Shown here piece by piece: positions 1-8,376 of a stretch of 11,279 nt of DNA (its first letter is position 1; each line of letters begins with the position of its first letter). A program made the position numbers and the translations under genes. Origin of the DNA: Isohypsibius dastychi (Eukaryota > Tardigrada > Eutardigrada > Parachela > Isohypsibiidae); assembly GCA_034696485.1 (NCBI GenBank), contig JAQIWT010001336.1, positions 1 through 11,279 on the forward strand, given 5' to 3'. Below the pieces are notes generated by a model that saw only the letters and a list, made by a program, of their open reading frames with translations, had not been told where the DNA came from and did no database searches.

Positions 1-911
1 TGTGTACGTCTACAACGCACTGATTCTTATATTTCAAGTTTTCTTCACTGGTTTCTCGTAAAAGTCTGATAGAACGTTAACTTGCACGAGACTTGTTCAA
101 ATCGATTCGGAACTCGATTTATCACGAATCAAAATGTTCTTCTTGTGTGGTTGTGGTGGACTTTTTTCAATCGAAATCAAAAACGTAGTCTGTATAAGTT
201 TTACATGATTCTCGAATGACTATCTGACTTTACAAAATTAAAAGTCGACAAGTTCGAATAATAATAAATATATTGCTTACCGCAAGGAACTCTACTTACG
301 GAAAGCAAAATGTTATTCATTTCGCCTGGAAATGACCCGTAATGTATAGGATTGTTTTCTGAAGAAAAAACACGAAACGCAGAGCCAAACAGCTCGAGAG
401 ATGTTTTGACGAACTCGACCAAAACATTTTGGTGAATTCACTGTGTGAATATCACATTCACAGTTATAAAAAACGCATCTCATTCAGGAATATGTCGCCG
501 AAGGAATTAGAAGCACACAATTTTAAGTCGCCTTCTAAGAATCATTCCATTACAGCTGTGCAGTTTGATTAAAAGCAGAAAACAACACATAAAAATGCAT
601 CTCGCTCACCTGGGGCTCGTTTTTGTGATACTGCAGGGATGATTTGATTCTCATTCAAAATGTGTATGTTTATTTTTTACTTATCTTTCTATTCTAGAAG
701 TACTGTAATGTTCAGATTTCACGTTTAAATGCTCAGTAATTTCTCTGGTCAGCTCACACCGATTGAGTCGTAAACGAAGCACCGCTTCGATGACAAGCCG
801 GGAATACGAAAGTTCGGTTTGAGGAAAAAGCGGGTCAAGAAAAGGCGGCTCCGAAAGTTCACGACACCGGAAAACACACGTCAAAACTGGCGTGATGCGG
901 CCCGGAGGTAT
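1..911. other. Left flank, mostly unassigned
   Basis: No complete gene can be read here. The minus strand holds scattered splice-like signals: an exon-like block at 358-300 (listed separately) and a CAG followed by GTGAGC near 618-612. An in-frame upstream ATG gives a 15-codon reading into that site, but no acceptor in matching phase follows. A minus-strand frame with no ATG is open from about 905 down to 681; it has reasonable protein-like composition but no convincing splice site, and may be the 3' untranslated region of the gene ending at 912. Minus-strand AATAAA motifs lie at 925-920 (inside that gene's last exon, just before its stop) and 674-669. Either could be its poly(A) signal. Confidence 0.5.
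300..358 (-). CDS. Candidate internal exon, unknown gene
   Basis: On the minus strand a strong acceptor (TTTTTTCTTCAG) is followed by 59 nt and then a consensus donor (GTAAGT). With entry phase 1 and exit phase 0 the frame is open and reads protein-like, including the string HYGSFPGEMNN. A second donor (GTAAGC) lies 17 nt further on and would change the exit phase. No neighbouring exon in matching phase was found with confidence. Leftward, an acceptor TTCTATCAG near the window edge opens a frame that runs off the end, but in another phase. It may be a real small exon of a gene extending left, or chance signals. Confidence 0.28.
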
Positions 912-1790
912 TCAATCCGACTTTATTAAAAAGTTGATCAAATACGGGCAGGTTTTGAATGTATCCAACAAAGTTTGCTGTATTATAAGTATTTCATCGA
1001 AATAGACCTTGATTACAGTGATCATTTTTTAGTCGATCGCGATTTTACTTTGTGTGTAATGATTTGGTACAAGTGCATTGAAAAACTAGGCTTACCGTAT
1101 CATTTGAGAACGAGTTTATAAAATCCTGAACTGCAGCAAGAACCGCCTGCCCAGTACCATTCTTTTTCCATATGTCCACGTCGTTTGCCGAATTTGGGAT
1201 TGTCATCAGCGCATCATGCACACACGTTGGGAAATACAACGCATGGGCGATTTTCCGATTACCATTCCACGTGTAGATCAAGTGACAATGGCAATAATTT
1301 TTCACCGTTACGGCCAGGGGTGACAAGGAATTGATGAGATCGTTGACAATGAGGTGGTCGTTTGGGTCAACTGGAAGGTACTCTTCAATTCAAAACAGTC
1401 ACCCATTAAACTCGCCTTCGTACCTGTTCTGAAATTCTCGTCCACCGTAGCCAAAATTGGAATGGCTCTAGGATCTTTGATGAGTAGTTCTTTGATGGGA
1501 GGTACTGTTCTTAGAAAATGGCTTTTATGTTGGACCCCAATAAATTTGTGCACCTGGTCGATAACTTTCTTCCTTTTTTCCTGATCGAGGTTTTCCGGAT
1601 CAAAATTCAAATGGTTCACAACTTGATCCCTCACTTTCGCCGCATCAATTCTAGCAGCTTTGGATGTAAGGTCGACTATCAATCGGTGAGATTGAACACA
1701 CAGCATTCTTCTGATCTGGTTTGCCATTTCTTTCTGATACATAGCTTCCAAGTCCAATTTTGCCTTGTCCACCTTTGCTTGGCCAGCCAT
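912..1790 (-). CDS. Three-exon gene, unrecognised 235-residue protein
   Basis: Exons read 1790-1424, 1370-1096 and 977-912 on the minus strand. The introns are 53 nt (GTACGA...TTCCAG) and 118 nt (GTAAGC...ATACAG). All phases match (1, then 0) and the joined frame of 236 codons is open to TGA at 914-912. The ATG at 1790 is the first in frame and lies about 75 nt from a TATA box. The protein starts with a charged, probably helical stretch (residues 5-30). Later come a Lys/Arg-rich linker near residues 70-90 and a compact second half with a Cys-His-Cys-His cluster at residues 149-152. No signal peptide or membrane segment is visible, so an intracellular protein is likely. I do not recognise the family and assign no function. 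The CHCH cluster might bind metal, but a single cluster is weak evidence. It is divergent from the plus-strand gene that starts 338 bp away. Confidence 0.72.
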
Positions 1791-1863
1791 CAATCGCGGA
1801 TTATTTCTGACGGTAGCTAATCAAATACGCGTGAATGAAAGATATCGCCCGCCCAAATACAGC

Positions 1864-1873
1864 ACTTATATAG
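1864..1873 (-). promoter_or_regulatory. TATA box of the 912-1790 gene
   Basis: The minus strand reads CTATATAAG, a near-consensus TATA box about 75 nt upstream of the ATG at 1790. A start site roughly 30 nt downstream would leave a 5' untranslated leader of 40-50 nt. The sequence is seen directly; promoter use is inferred. Confidence 0.55.
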
Positions 1874-2051
1874 ACCTGACTGGTCTTCCCCGATTATTTC
1901 TCAGGCATCTGGTTCGTCCAGGAATTTTGAATCTCTAGAAAAACATTTGGAATGACTTTAATGTAGTGATGGCTTAAGGATGAACCAATCTTTGGAAGAC
2001 ATAGTTGTGTGAGGCGGTGTTGATCGTTTCCATAGGGAACAAATGTCGAGG

Positions 2052-2078
2052 TTTTTATAGACAAGGAACGATAAATAG
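2052..2078 (+). promoter_or_regulatory. Possible TATA-like elements of the 2128 gene
   Basis: Two A/T-rich candidates precede the ATG at 2128: TTTTTATAG at 2052-2060 and GATAAATAG at 2070-2078. Either could place a start site at about 2085-2105. They are weaker than the box on the opposite side of this divergent region. Confidence 0.3.
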
Positions 2079-2127
2079 AATGGAGACATTCAACAATTGT
2101 TTATAGTGAATTCATGCGCAAGTTGCA

Positions 2128-2499
2128 ATGAATTCGATAGAAGTATTGAAGACGCTCCATACGTTCGACCCAGATATTTGTGATAGATACTGCGGCATGA
2201 TGACGTTTGTGTCAGTCCGTCGCGTCATTGAAAAAGGCAGAGAAACGATTCAATCCTGCTTCAAAAAACAAGGAAAACAAGTGGCGAAAATTGATCTATT
2301 TAGAGAAGCTGCGAGATCATTGAACCAGTTCAAGAATGTTGCTCAGACGAACTTGCCTGTTATAGAAAAATCGCTTTATGGATGTGCATCTGAGTGTTTG
2401 AAAAGCTATCGTTTTTCGATGTCGAGGAATAACCTTCCGTCGAATCTAGAAAGGCGAGTATTTTTACTTGATGACTGCGCAATAGAAATATGGCCCAGC
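2128..2499 (+). other. Exon 1 (coding) of the plus-strand gene
   Basis: The ATG at 2128 opens 124 codons ending exactly at AGC before the donor GTAAGC (phase 0). The reading is rich in Cys (for example DICDRYCGMM near residues 16-25) and in alternating charged and hydrophobic residues, as in a helical protein. The 64-nt intron 2500-2563 ends in CATCTACAG. Start choice: first ATG after the promoter-like elements. Confidence 0.68.
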
Positions 2500-5400
2500 G
2501 TAAGCTTCGAATCCAAAGCTTGTTGAAGGACCTGGTATTCAATGTCTCCGCCTTCATCTACAGAAAACTGAATGTTATTCGAAACAAGGAAAAGAAAACG
2601 AGCCGGTGCCAAAATACACGAAAATGCTCAAAGTCTTCATATACCTGAGTCAACGTCTATATGGTCAACAGTGGAAGATCGCTCTTCTGCCAACGGATTA
2701 CCCGTACGCCGGTGAGAAATGCAGTTGTTCGTTAGGATATGGGCAAGGTTGGGGAGAGCTACATTAATATGAATCAGTGCTCGCCACTTCCTAACCAGCT
2801 CCGTGATATTCAGCTGGTAAGGGCCATCACAAAAAACCAACGGGTCAGTATTCACGTATGTATTCACCCTGAAGCGTTAATGCACTCGCTTACTTCGTAT
2901 GAATTTCTCGACAACAGGGACGGTGAAATATCGGTAAAAATGGACATGATGTTTCTTTGCGTCATGACACTCATGAGCGATCTGGATATCGTGGTCCAAT
3001 TGAGATTCCAAGAGATTTTGTATCTAGGGCCATTTTTACTCTCATATCGGCCTATTTCGAGAAACTCCATGGACAGAAAGTCAGTAGTGTAATCGGTCCC
3101 GATATATGAAATCTCTTGGAATCTAAACTGGACCACGATATCCAAAGCGCTCATGACGCAAAAAAAAACATCATGTCCATTTTTACCAATATTTAACCCT
3201 TCCAGTTGTCCAGTTGGCTGATGGAGCTTTGCGAATGGATGGCGTGTCATGGCCATCGTGAATGGACATCGTGAATGGACATCGTCATGTGTGATAATCC
3301 AAGAGATCACACGAGCGATAGTAAATGAACCGAGTTCAGAATCATCAAAATCCTCCAGACCAACACATTGGTGCAGAACTCTCGGAAGCTCCTTGTCAGC
3401 ACTAGAAAGCGCAAGCGGTGGTGTACATGACTTACTAGTACCTGTATAAGCCGGCCAAACAGTGATATACCGAACCGCTACATTGAGTGAATTTCCATAA
3501 CAGTTCAATTAAATTTGTTCTGAAATAAACAACTCGTAACTGCATGATGATAAGCGAAAAAAATGATTTGGGGGAACATCTGCCCGCGCGTGACGGGCAT
3601 GCAGTATCGGTGATGTGTACCGAGCTAAATTTCCACGGACTTATTTTACCATGTTACGTACTGTTCTTGTATTCCAGTTGCTGCTCCAGAAATCGTCAGC
3701 GACGCTCCGCTTGTGCCGGAGGAAATTCCAGCCACGTCAACAGAACCTGCTGAATGGATAGAAGACCCTGAATATGAATTTCGGCGTGAAGAAGAGCGCA
3801 AACAAAAAATTAGAAAAGCTCTGAAGCGCAAAGATGACCTGAAACGGGAAGAGGAGAGAAAAAGAAAACTGAAAGCCGAACTGGATGCGTTCATGGATAA
3901 GATGGGGAAAAATCCCTCGACACCGGCAGAGCGCCCAAAAGATGAGCTGAGAAGAGTGGAGAAAGAGAAACGGAAAGCGAAATTTAATAAGCTGTATGAT
4001 GAAATGAAGCAAGAAATAGAAGACAGTATTGGCTGGCTGGATTCAAACGATATGCGTTCAGACGGGTGGTCCGAAGACCCGCTGGAAAACCTCACTGTTT
4101 TGGGGTACCCTAAGGCCAATCGTAAACCTCCGGAAAGCGAAAGCGATTTTCATGACATTGTACCATATTTATCTGAAGACGAGCCCGTGCGAATTTTCGA
4201 CTTCAGATGCCCAGGAAAGGTAAGTCAAGGTAATTTGCCAGCCATGTTCGGTTGGTGATGGTTTACTTTCAACGCTGCGAGCTTGCTTATTTCAGCAGTA
4301 TAGCTCTGTATAAATACAAGCTTTGACCTATTACCTGGAAAACTACCTGAATGTTGGGGGGGGGGGGGGGTGAACGGTGAATGTTCAACTGGGATGATTT
4401 GCATTGTGAAGCAACCTTTTTTGCGGACAAAAAAGTAAAGTATACTGCACATCTGCCAGACTGCCTCACAGTCTGACGCACAGTACCATGTTATTTCTAT
4501 GTCTTACTCGATTGTGTTGAAAAAAACGTGGATTTCGCAAGGCTGCAAAAAAGGTGACAACGTTCTGGGGGAGAAAATGGCAGCATGTCAGCTCTCGTTT
4601 CCAGCTAGATTATATTCATGGACAGAGTGAACAATTTGTCATTCGGAAAGAGACTACAATCTGACTCGTGTACCATACCAGTTTTGTCGTGCGTTTGATT
4701 GTAAAGACCTCCAGCTTATCGAAACAAAACTCCGCATCTTTAAATACGATTTCAACTGACAGTTTGAGTAATACTAGAAGTCAAAACACAAACCCTCCCC
4801 ATCTGACCAGAATTGGTGGGCAGTTCTTCTATCAGTATGAAGTTTCCATAGCCTGATCAGTTCTCTTGTTTTCTCACCTTTTTTTTCAATTCAATTCGGA
4901 AAGCAAAGAAAAGGGATGGCATTTGATGATCAAAAAGTTCAAGACACATTGCAGACCACCGAATAAACAGCGTGAACAGGGTTGCTTCTCGGCCTAAAAA
5001 TGGTAAAAGTTGATGACATAGCGTTTTTCGACCCATGGGGCCAGCGTCTGATTGTTTGGACCGATGGGGTCCAGAAACGCTGTTTCATCGAGTTTCAGCG
5101 AGCTGGGGCTGAAGACGGACCAACTAGCTCTCGATCATTTACCCCACATTTGGCTGAGAGGTTTAATCAGCGCTGTTTAGTTGCTGCGCGATCGTTTCTG
5201 AGCCCTGAATGAAGAGACAATCTGTTTTCCGTCCCATTATGTTCCGTCCTGAAGTGAAACTATTCCGTTCAGCACCGTTCAGAAAAGGGAGAACGGTGTT
5301 AGTCTCTAAGATCGACTGTCATGGTGAACACAGCCAAAGTCAGATAAATCAATGGGAATACAGCTTATGTAGCGCATGGGTCAAGAAAGCCATCAGATTT

Positions 5401-8134
5401 TTATAGATTATCATATGCACTCGGTTAAAGTCCAACCCACCGAATGAAAATGAGAAACGTGTGGTGCTTCATCCACGAGTGACTGATTCCTACACGAGAC
5501 AGAACAGTTTGAACCATCTTCCGTTTCAGTACTCTGAATACAAGATATCGAAACTGATATCGGATGAGAAATTCAGAAAGGACTTCCTGGACCATTTGCA
5601 AGCAGCGACGCGTCAAAAAATCATCCGGATGGCGTTTCAATGCAAGTTCTTGAATTCTGATATCGATCTCGACTCAGTTTATCCGTGGGATCTGGCCAGA
5701 GTTTGCAATGAAATAGAAGCAATGGCAGGACTTACAACACACAGATTCAGAGGGGTAATTAATTCAGCTCAATTTTTTCATGTAGCTATGTTCCTGCGTA
5801 ATAACGTCTGAGATTTCAATCTGAAAGAATTAGAACAAAAACTTCACACTTAAGACTCGGAGTTCGCCCAAAAATGAAAATTCAACTGTGTAAATTTTCC
5901 ATAAACACACCTTCGAACCCACTTGGAAGGATTATGGCACTTCGTTGGCCGTTCCTCGTAGTGGAGCGTTCGTTGCTTCTAGGTTTCAGAGTCAAGAACT
6001 TTCATTTTCAACTAGCTGCGTGTTCCGCGCTACGCGCAGAAATTCGCAGAGATCAAAAAATTCACTCTGGAGTGCTAGGATGCTACACTCAAACTGTCCA
6101 ACCCTTGGGATTGTTAGGTGTTCCACCAGAAGGGGGAAACCCTTCGGATTGTGAGGTGTTCGACCGGAAGGGGGGATCCCTTTGGATTCTTAGGTGTTCC
6201 ACTGGAAGTGAGGAACCCTTCGGATTGTTAGGTGTTCCACCGGAAGGGTGGAGCTCTTCGGATTGTTAAGTGTTCCACCGGCAAGGGGGGAACCCTTCGG
6301 ATTGTTGGGTATTCCACCGGAAGGGGGAAACCCTTCGGATTGTGAGGTGTTCGACCGGAAGGGGAGATCCCTTTGGATTCTTAGGTGTTCCACTGGAAGT
6401 GAGGAACCCTTCGGATTGTTAGGTGTTCCACCGGAAGGGGGGAACCCTTCGGATTATTAAGTGTTCCACCGGAAGGGGGCCTTCGGATTGTTAGGTGTTC
6501 CAACGGGAGGGGGGAACCCTTCGGATTGTTAGGTGTTCCACCGGAAGAGGGGAACTCTTCGGATTTTTAGCCAAACCGGAAGCCCCTGTGATTGTTTTCT
6601 CTACCGGTAGGTAGGAAGCATGTTCGGGAGGTGGGCCAAAGTGTGTTGGGAGAGAAGAGATAGTAACCGGGCCACGCTGTTGCGGCAGATGAACAAATCA
6701 AATCAATCAGTCAATCAACGTTCCACTCGGTGTGACACACTGACGAACGTTAGCACTTTAATATAAAGATTGAGCGCGTAGCACGAAATTTCGTGGATTT
6801 AAGGTTTCGTATACATTGTGGTTTGGGTTCCATGGTTATCTGCAGTCTACACTCCATCGAGAAATTTACTCTACAGACCTCCCGAAAATGTCCTGGAAAA
6901 CTAAGCCAATCTCCCTTTCGTACAGTATGGTAGGCGGGGGCTAGGTTTTGGAGGGAATTCTTGGGAGACTTGTAGAACTCCTATGTTAAGTTTACGAACT
7001 GGGACGTGTTACGTGTGTAACCGTTTTTTTAAACTCACCGTCTTCTTGGACTCTGGGTTCACACACCCCAGGTTCATACAACCCGTTTTTGTGAACCGTT
7101 CAAAGTTCACGAACTTTGTTTTCTTGAACCCAACCGTTTTGAGGAACCGGTTCACAAAACCCGTTTTCTTGAACTATAAGGTTCACAAACCCCGTTTTTT
7201 GAATTCCAAAAAAACGTTTGTCTGGAAAATTGTTGTACACAATTTGAAGTTTTCAGCTGACGTGAAGTGGGTACCTAGGTCGTAGAAACGGTTTACCTTC
7301 ACCTGCACCTTGTACGGTTTCGTCACTTGTCAAGTATGGTAGGGAAAATAACTCATCTCATTACGCAGCTTTTTGACTGCAAAATTAATTTCGGAGTAAG
7401 GTTCAGTACGTAGAGCAAGAGTACAGTTTGAGTCTCCGAGATTTCAAATTTCTAGAACGACTGACTCATATCCATGGCGCAAAATATCGCGTGAATTACC
7501 GTAATTTACCAATTAAAAGCCCCCCCCCCCCCCCCCGGTAATAGAGGCCCAACTTTCCGCCTTTGAAAGAATAAAAGCCCGGGCTCTGGTTTTTTGATTA
7601 ATGTCCGTTATTTGTGTTGAGGTGTTGTTTCTGTAGCTAAATTCCGACGTTCAATTCTGATTCTGAGTCATGACTCAGGAATCTCGGGCTTGGGGACCTC
7701 AATTTTGAATTTTGTGCTCTGTACTCTGAATTTTGAGTTCTGCGTTCTGAGTTCTGAGTTCTGAATTCTGAGTTCTGAGTTCTGCACTAGTAAAAGCACT
7801 AGTTCTTAAAGCACTAGCCGAGAACCACCGTATTCAGAGATACAGTACACAACATAATGTGCAGCCTTTTTCAAAGTTGATTATTCATAAATATTTGCAC
7901 GTGAAGTATATGTGGGCATTGCAGACTTTCTGATAAGAAAATATCTTTTCAGCTGGCAAATTTCTGTTAACAAAGCTTGCATAGCTTGACGCATACTACT
8001 GATATTTTTCTATCGCAGGCAACTATGAAGCAATGCCATTCAGATCCTACAGAGGCGCACAAACAGAAGATCACTGGAAGGAGCACATCGAGCCGAAATA
8101 CGAGCATTTTATGATAAAGTATATGTCGCGATAA
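2128..8134 (+). CDS. Five-exon gene model, unrecognised charged protein
   Basis: Proposed exons are 2128-2499, 2564-2711, 3678-4219, 5407-5754 and a last exon from 8019. Phases agree throughout (0, 1, 0, 0), giving about 501 residues ending at the TGA at 8112-8114. In order the protein has a Cys-containing helical first part (1-124), a short exon (125-173), an acidic/proline stretch then two highly charged Lys/Glu/Arg segments likely to be coiled coil (about 207-250 and 258-289), an acidic tail of exon 3, a mixed helical region (355-470) and a short C-terminus. There is no signal peptide or membrane helix. I recognise no family. The links exon 2 to 3 (966-nt intron holding a foldback repeat) and exon 4 to 5 (2.3-kb, repeat-filled intron) are the weakest. 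The alternative is two genes, one ending at TAA 2765-2767 by reading through the exon 2 donor and a second starting before 3678. The true 3' end is also uncertain (TGA 8112 or TAA 8132). Confidence 0.45.
2564..2711 (+). other. Exon 2 (coding), with alternative read-through end
   Basis: After CATCTACAG at 2555-2563 the phase-0 frame is open and protein-like (for example LKVFIYLSQRLYGQQWKIAL). I end it at 2711, before GTGAGA, in phase 1. This matches the phase-1 acceptor at 3678. If that donor is not used, the same frame continues to TAA at 2765-2767 and the gene would be a two-exon, 191-residue protein. Confidence 0.55.
2864..3545 (-). CDS. Doubtful antisense reading frame through a foldback repeat
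   Basis: The minus strand has a 214-codon open frame (3508-2864). With an ATG at 3545 and removal of a very short 34-nt GTAAGT...TTTCTAG segment (3435-3402) it becomes a 215-residue reading. The first 100 residues look protein-like. The second half is simply the translation of the foldback element at 2926-3194, both arms in turn. It would lie nested and antisense in an intron of the plus-strand gene. I recognise no family. A 34-nt intron is at or below the usual minimum for animals, so the model may be chance or a degraded element frame. Confidence 0.22.
2926..3194. repeat. Foldback (inverted repeat) element, 269 bp
   Basis: The left arm 2926-3023 and the reverse complement of the right arm 3101-3194 match over almost their whole length, starting AAATATYGGTAAAAATGG. 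The left arm carries a small insertion around 2965-2975 and the right arm a longer A run. The spacer is 77 bp. No clear target-site duplication is visible. The form fits a MITE or foldback transposon remnant. A transcript of this intron would fold into a hairpin of about 90 bp. Confidence 0.85.
3254..3285. repeat. 13-bp tandem duplication
   Basis: The unit CATCGTGAATGGA occurs at 3254-3266 and 3267-3279, followed by a partial third copy (CATCGT) at 3280-3285. Confidence 0.85.
3678..4219 (+). other. Exon 3 (coding), charged coiled-coil part
   Basis: The acceptor TTGTATTCCAG ends at 3677 and the consensus donor GTAAGT follows at 4220. The 542-nt exon is open in phase 1 in, phase 0 out. It encodes a Pro/Glu-rich lead, two dense Lys/Glu/Arg segments (motifs such as FRREEERKQKIRKALKRK), then an acidic stretch ending DFRCPGK. 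This is the longest and most coding-like block in the window. The charged repeats favour a coiled coil or a nucleic-acid or scaffold-type protein. That is composition only; no family is recognised. Confidence 0.8.
4220..5406 (+). other. Intron 3 of the plus-strand gene
   Basis: Bounded by GTAAGT at 4220 and TTTTTATAG ending at 5406. It contains a run of 15 G at 4356-4370 and an open frame at about 4976-5212 (ATG at 5000, 70 codons, stop TGA 5210-5212). That frame lacks splice sites in a phase fitting the gene, and I treat it as non-coding. A second 65-codon frame (ATG 5209) ends at the TAG that forms the acceptor. Nothing else is recognised. Confidence 0.5.
5407..5754 (+). other. Exon 4 (coding)
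   Basis: The acceptor TTTTTATAG ends at 5406; a weaker alternative, GTTAAAG ending at 5430, keeps the same phase. The frame is open for 116 codons to GGG before GTAATT (phase 0 out). It contains a mixed charged/hydrophobic, probably helical reading with strings such as HLQAATRQKIIRMAFQCKF. The frame stays open past 5754 to a TGA at 5809-5811. A different donor (C followed by GTAATA at 5798) would exit in phase 1 and change the reading of the last exon. Confidence 0.6.
6100..6569. repeat. 38-bp minisatellite, 12 units, higher-order period 191 bp
   Basis: Units start (at the GTGTT motif) at 6118, 6156, 6194, 6232, 6270, 6309, 6347, 6385, 6423, 6461, 6495 and 6533. Spacing is 38 bp with one 39 and one 34. 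Diagnostic variants recur five units apart: GTGTTCGACC at 6156 and 6347, and CACTGGAAGTGAGG at 6194 and 6385. This shows a 191-bp higher-order duplication. Each unit contains CCGGAAGGG then CCCTTCGG, able to form a short stem with a G-rich loop. A degenerate start lies at 6100-6117. Confidence 0.95.
7055..7206. repeat. Imperfect repeat built on GTTCA ... TGAAC
   Basis: Related units of about 27-30 bp lie at about 7071-7097, 7102-7130, 7149-7174 and 7180-7206. Each begins with GGTTCAC or a variant, passes through an A/C-rich stretch and CCGTTTT, and ends with TTGAAC or a variant. Each is itself an imperfect inverted repeat. The copies are diverged. Confidence 0.7.
7520..7536. repeat. C17 homopolymer
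   Basis: Seventeen consecutive C. Length in the assembly may be unreliable. Confidence 0.95.
7733..7794. repeat. GAGTTCT heptamer tandem repeat
   Basis: About eight heptamers of GAGTTCT with single-base variants (GCGTTCT, GAATTCT). Directly after it GCACTAG occurs three times (about 7784-7817). A further AGCACTAGTT lies near 8525. Confidence 0.85.
8019..8134 (+). other. Last exon, readable in two phases
   Basis: It follows the good acceptor ATATTTTTCTATCGCAG. In phase 0, which fits the exon 4 donor at 5755, it encodes 31 residues to TGA at 8112-8114. In phase 1 it encodes 37 residues with a more protein-like composition (aromatic residues, strings such as HWKEHIEPKYEHF) to TAA at 8132-8134. 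The phase-1 reading would need the alternative exon 4 donor at 5798 or an exon I missed. I cannot decide between them from the sequence. Confidence 0.45.
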
Positions 8135-8376
8135 TGTAGCGTACATTAATGCGAGTACAGCAAGAAGTCTTTAACCAAGAGTGCTGTCGTATTACGATAC
8201 AGTACCTGAGTTGATTGAATGTGTCCGAAATGGTTCGTGATATCTGAAAGTTTTGTTATGCCGAGATAAAGATGAAGGAGATATGATCTGAAGTAATGGG
8301 AAGGTCAATTAACGTAGAAATGACAGAGGCTTTGTGTCACAGTTGGAAATTCCGGAGTTTGAAGGATCTGAAGCAA

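Larger units (their letters stand above)
5755..8018 (+). other. Intron 4, filled with repeats
   Basis: About 2.3 kb between the donor at 5755 and the acceptor TCTATCGCAG ending at 8018. It holds the 38-bp minisatellite (6100-6569), the GTTCA/TGAAC repeat (7055-7206), a 17-C run and the GAGTTCT heptamer array. Open frames inside it (for example 5874-6269, 6248-6460, 6983-7285) follow the repeat period and are not credible genes. A strong unused acceptor (ATATCTTTTCAG) ends near 7953, so a missed small exon is possible. Confidence 0.5.

Noticed and set aside
681-905. Minus-strand frame as a fourth exon of the 912-1790 gene
   Set aside because: The gene already reaches a stop at 912, and the only acceptor (ACGCCAG) gives a stop at once in the required phase.
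2637-2867. Minus-strand frame opposite exon 2
   Set aside because: It lies antisense to a better supported exon and has no own start or splice pair.
3249-3449. 66-codon plus-strand frame
   Set aside because: Shadow of the minus-strand frame; it begins in the 13-bp duplication.
4976-5212. 76-codon frame as an extra exon of the plus-strand gene
   Set aside because: Its only nearby acceptor is phase 1, while exon 3 exits in phase 0 and exon 4 enters in phase 0. Such a frame length is common by chance.
5874-6460. Open frames of 131 and 70 codons on the plus strand
   Set aside because: They are produced by the minisatellite period, and matching frames appear on the other strand.
6100-6569. CRISPR-like array from the regular 38-bp spacing
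   Set aside because: There are no unique spacers: the whole unit repeats, and the setting is eukaryotic. It is a minisatellite.
6983-7285. 100-codon plus-strand frame
   Set aside because: It translates the GTTCA/TGAAC repeat, with low-complexity Phe/Asn/Pro content and no splice support.
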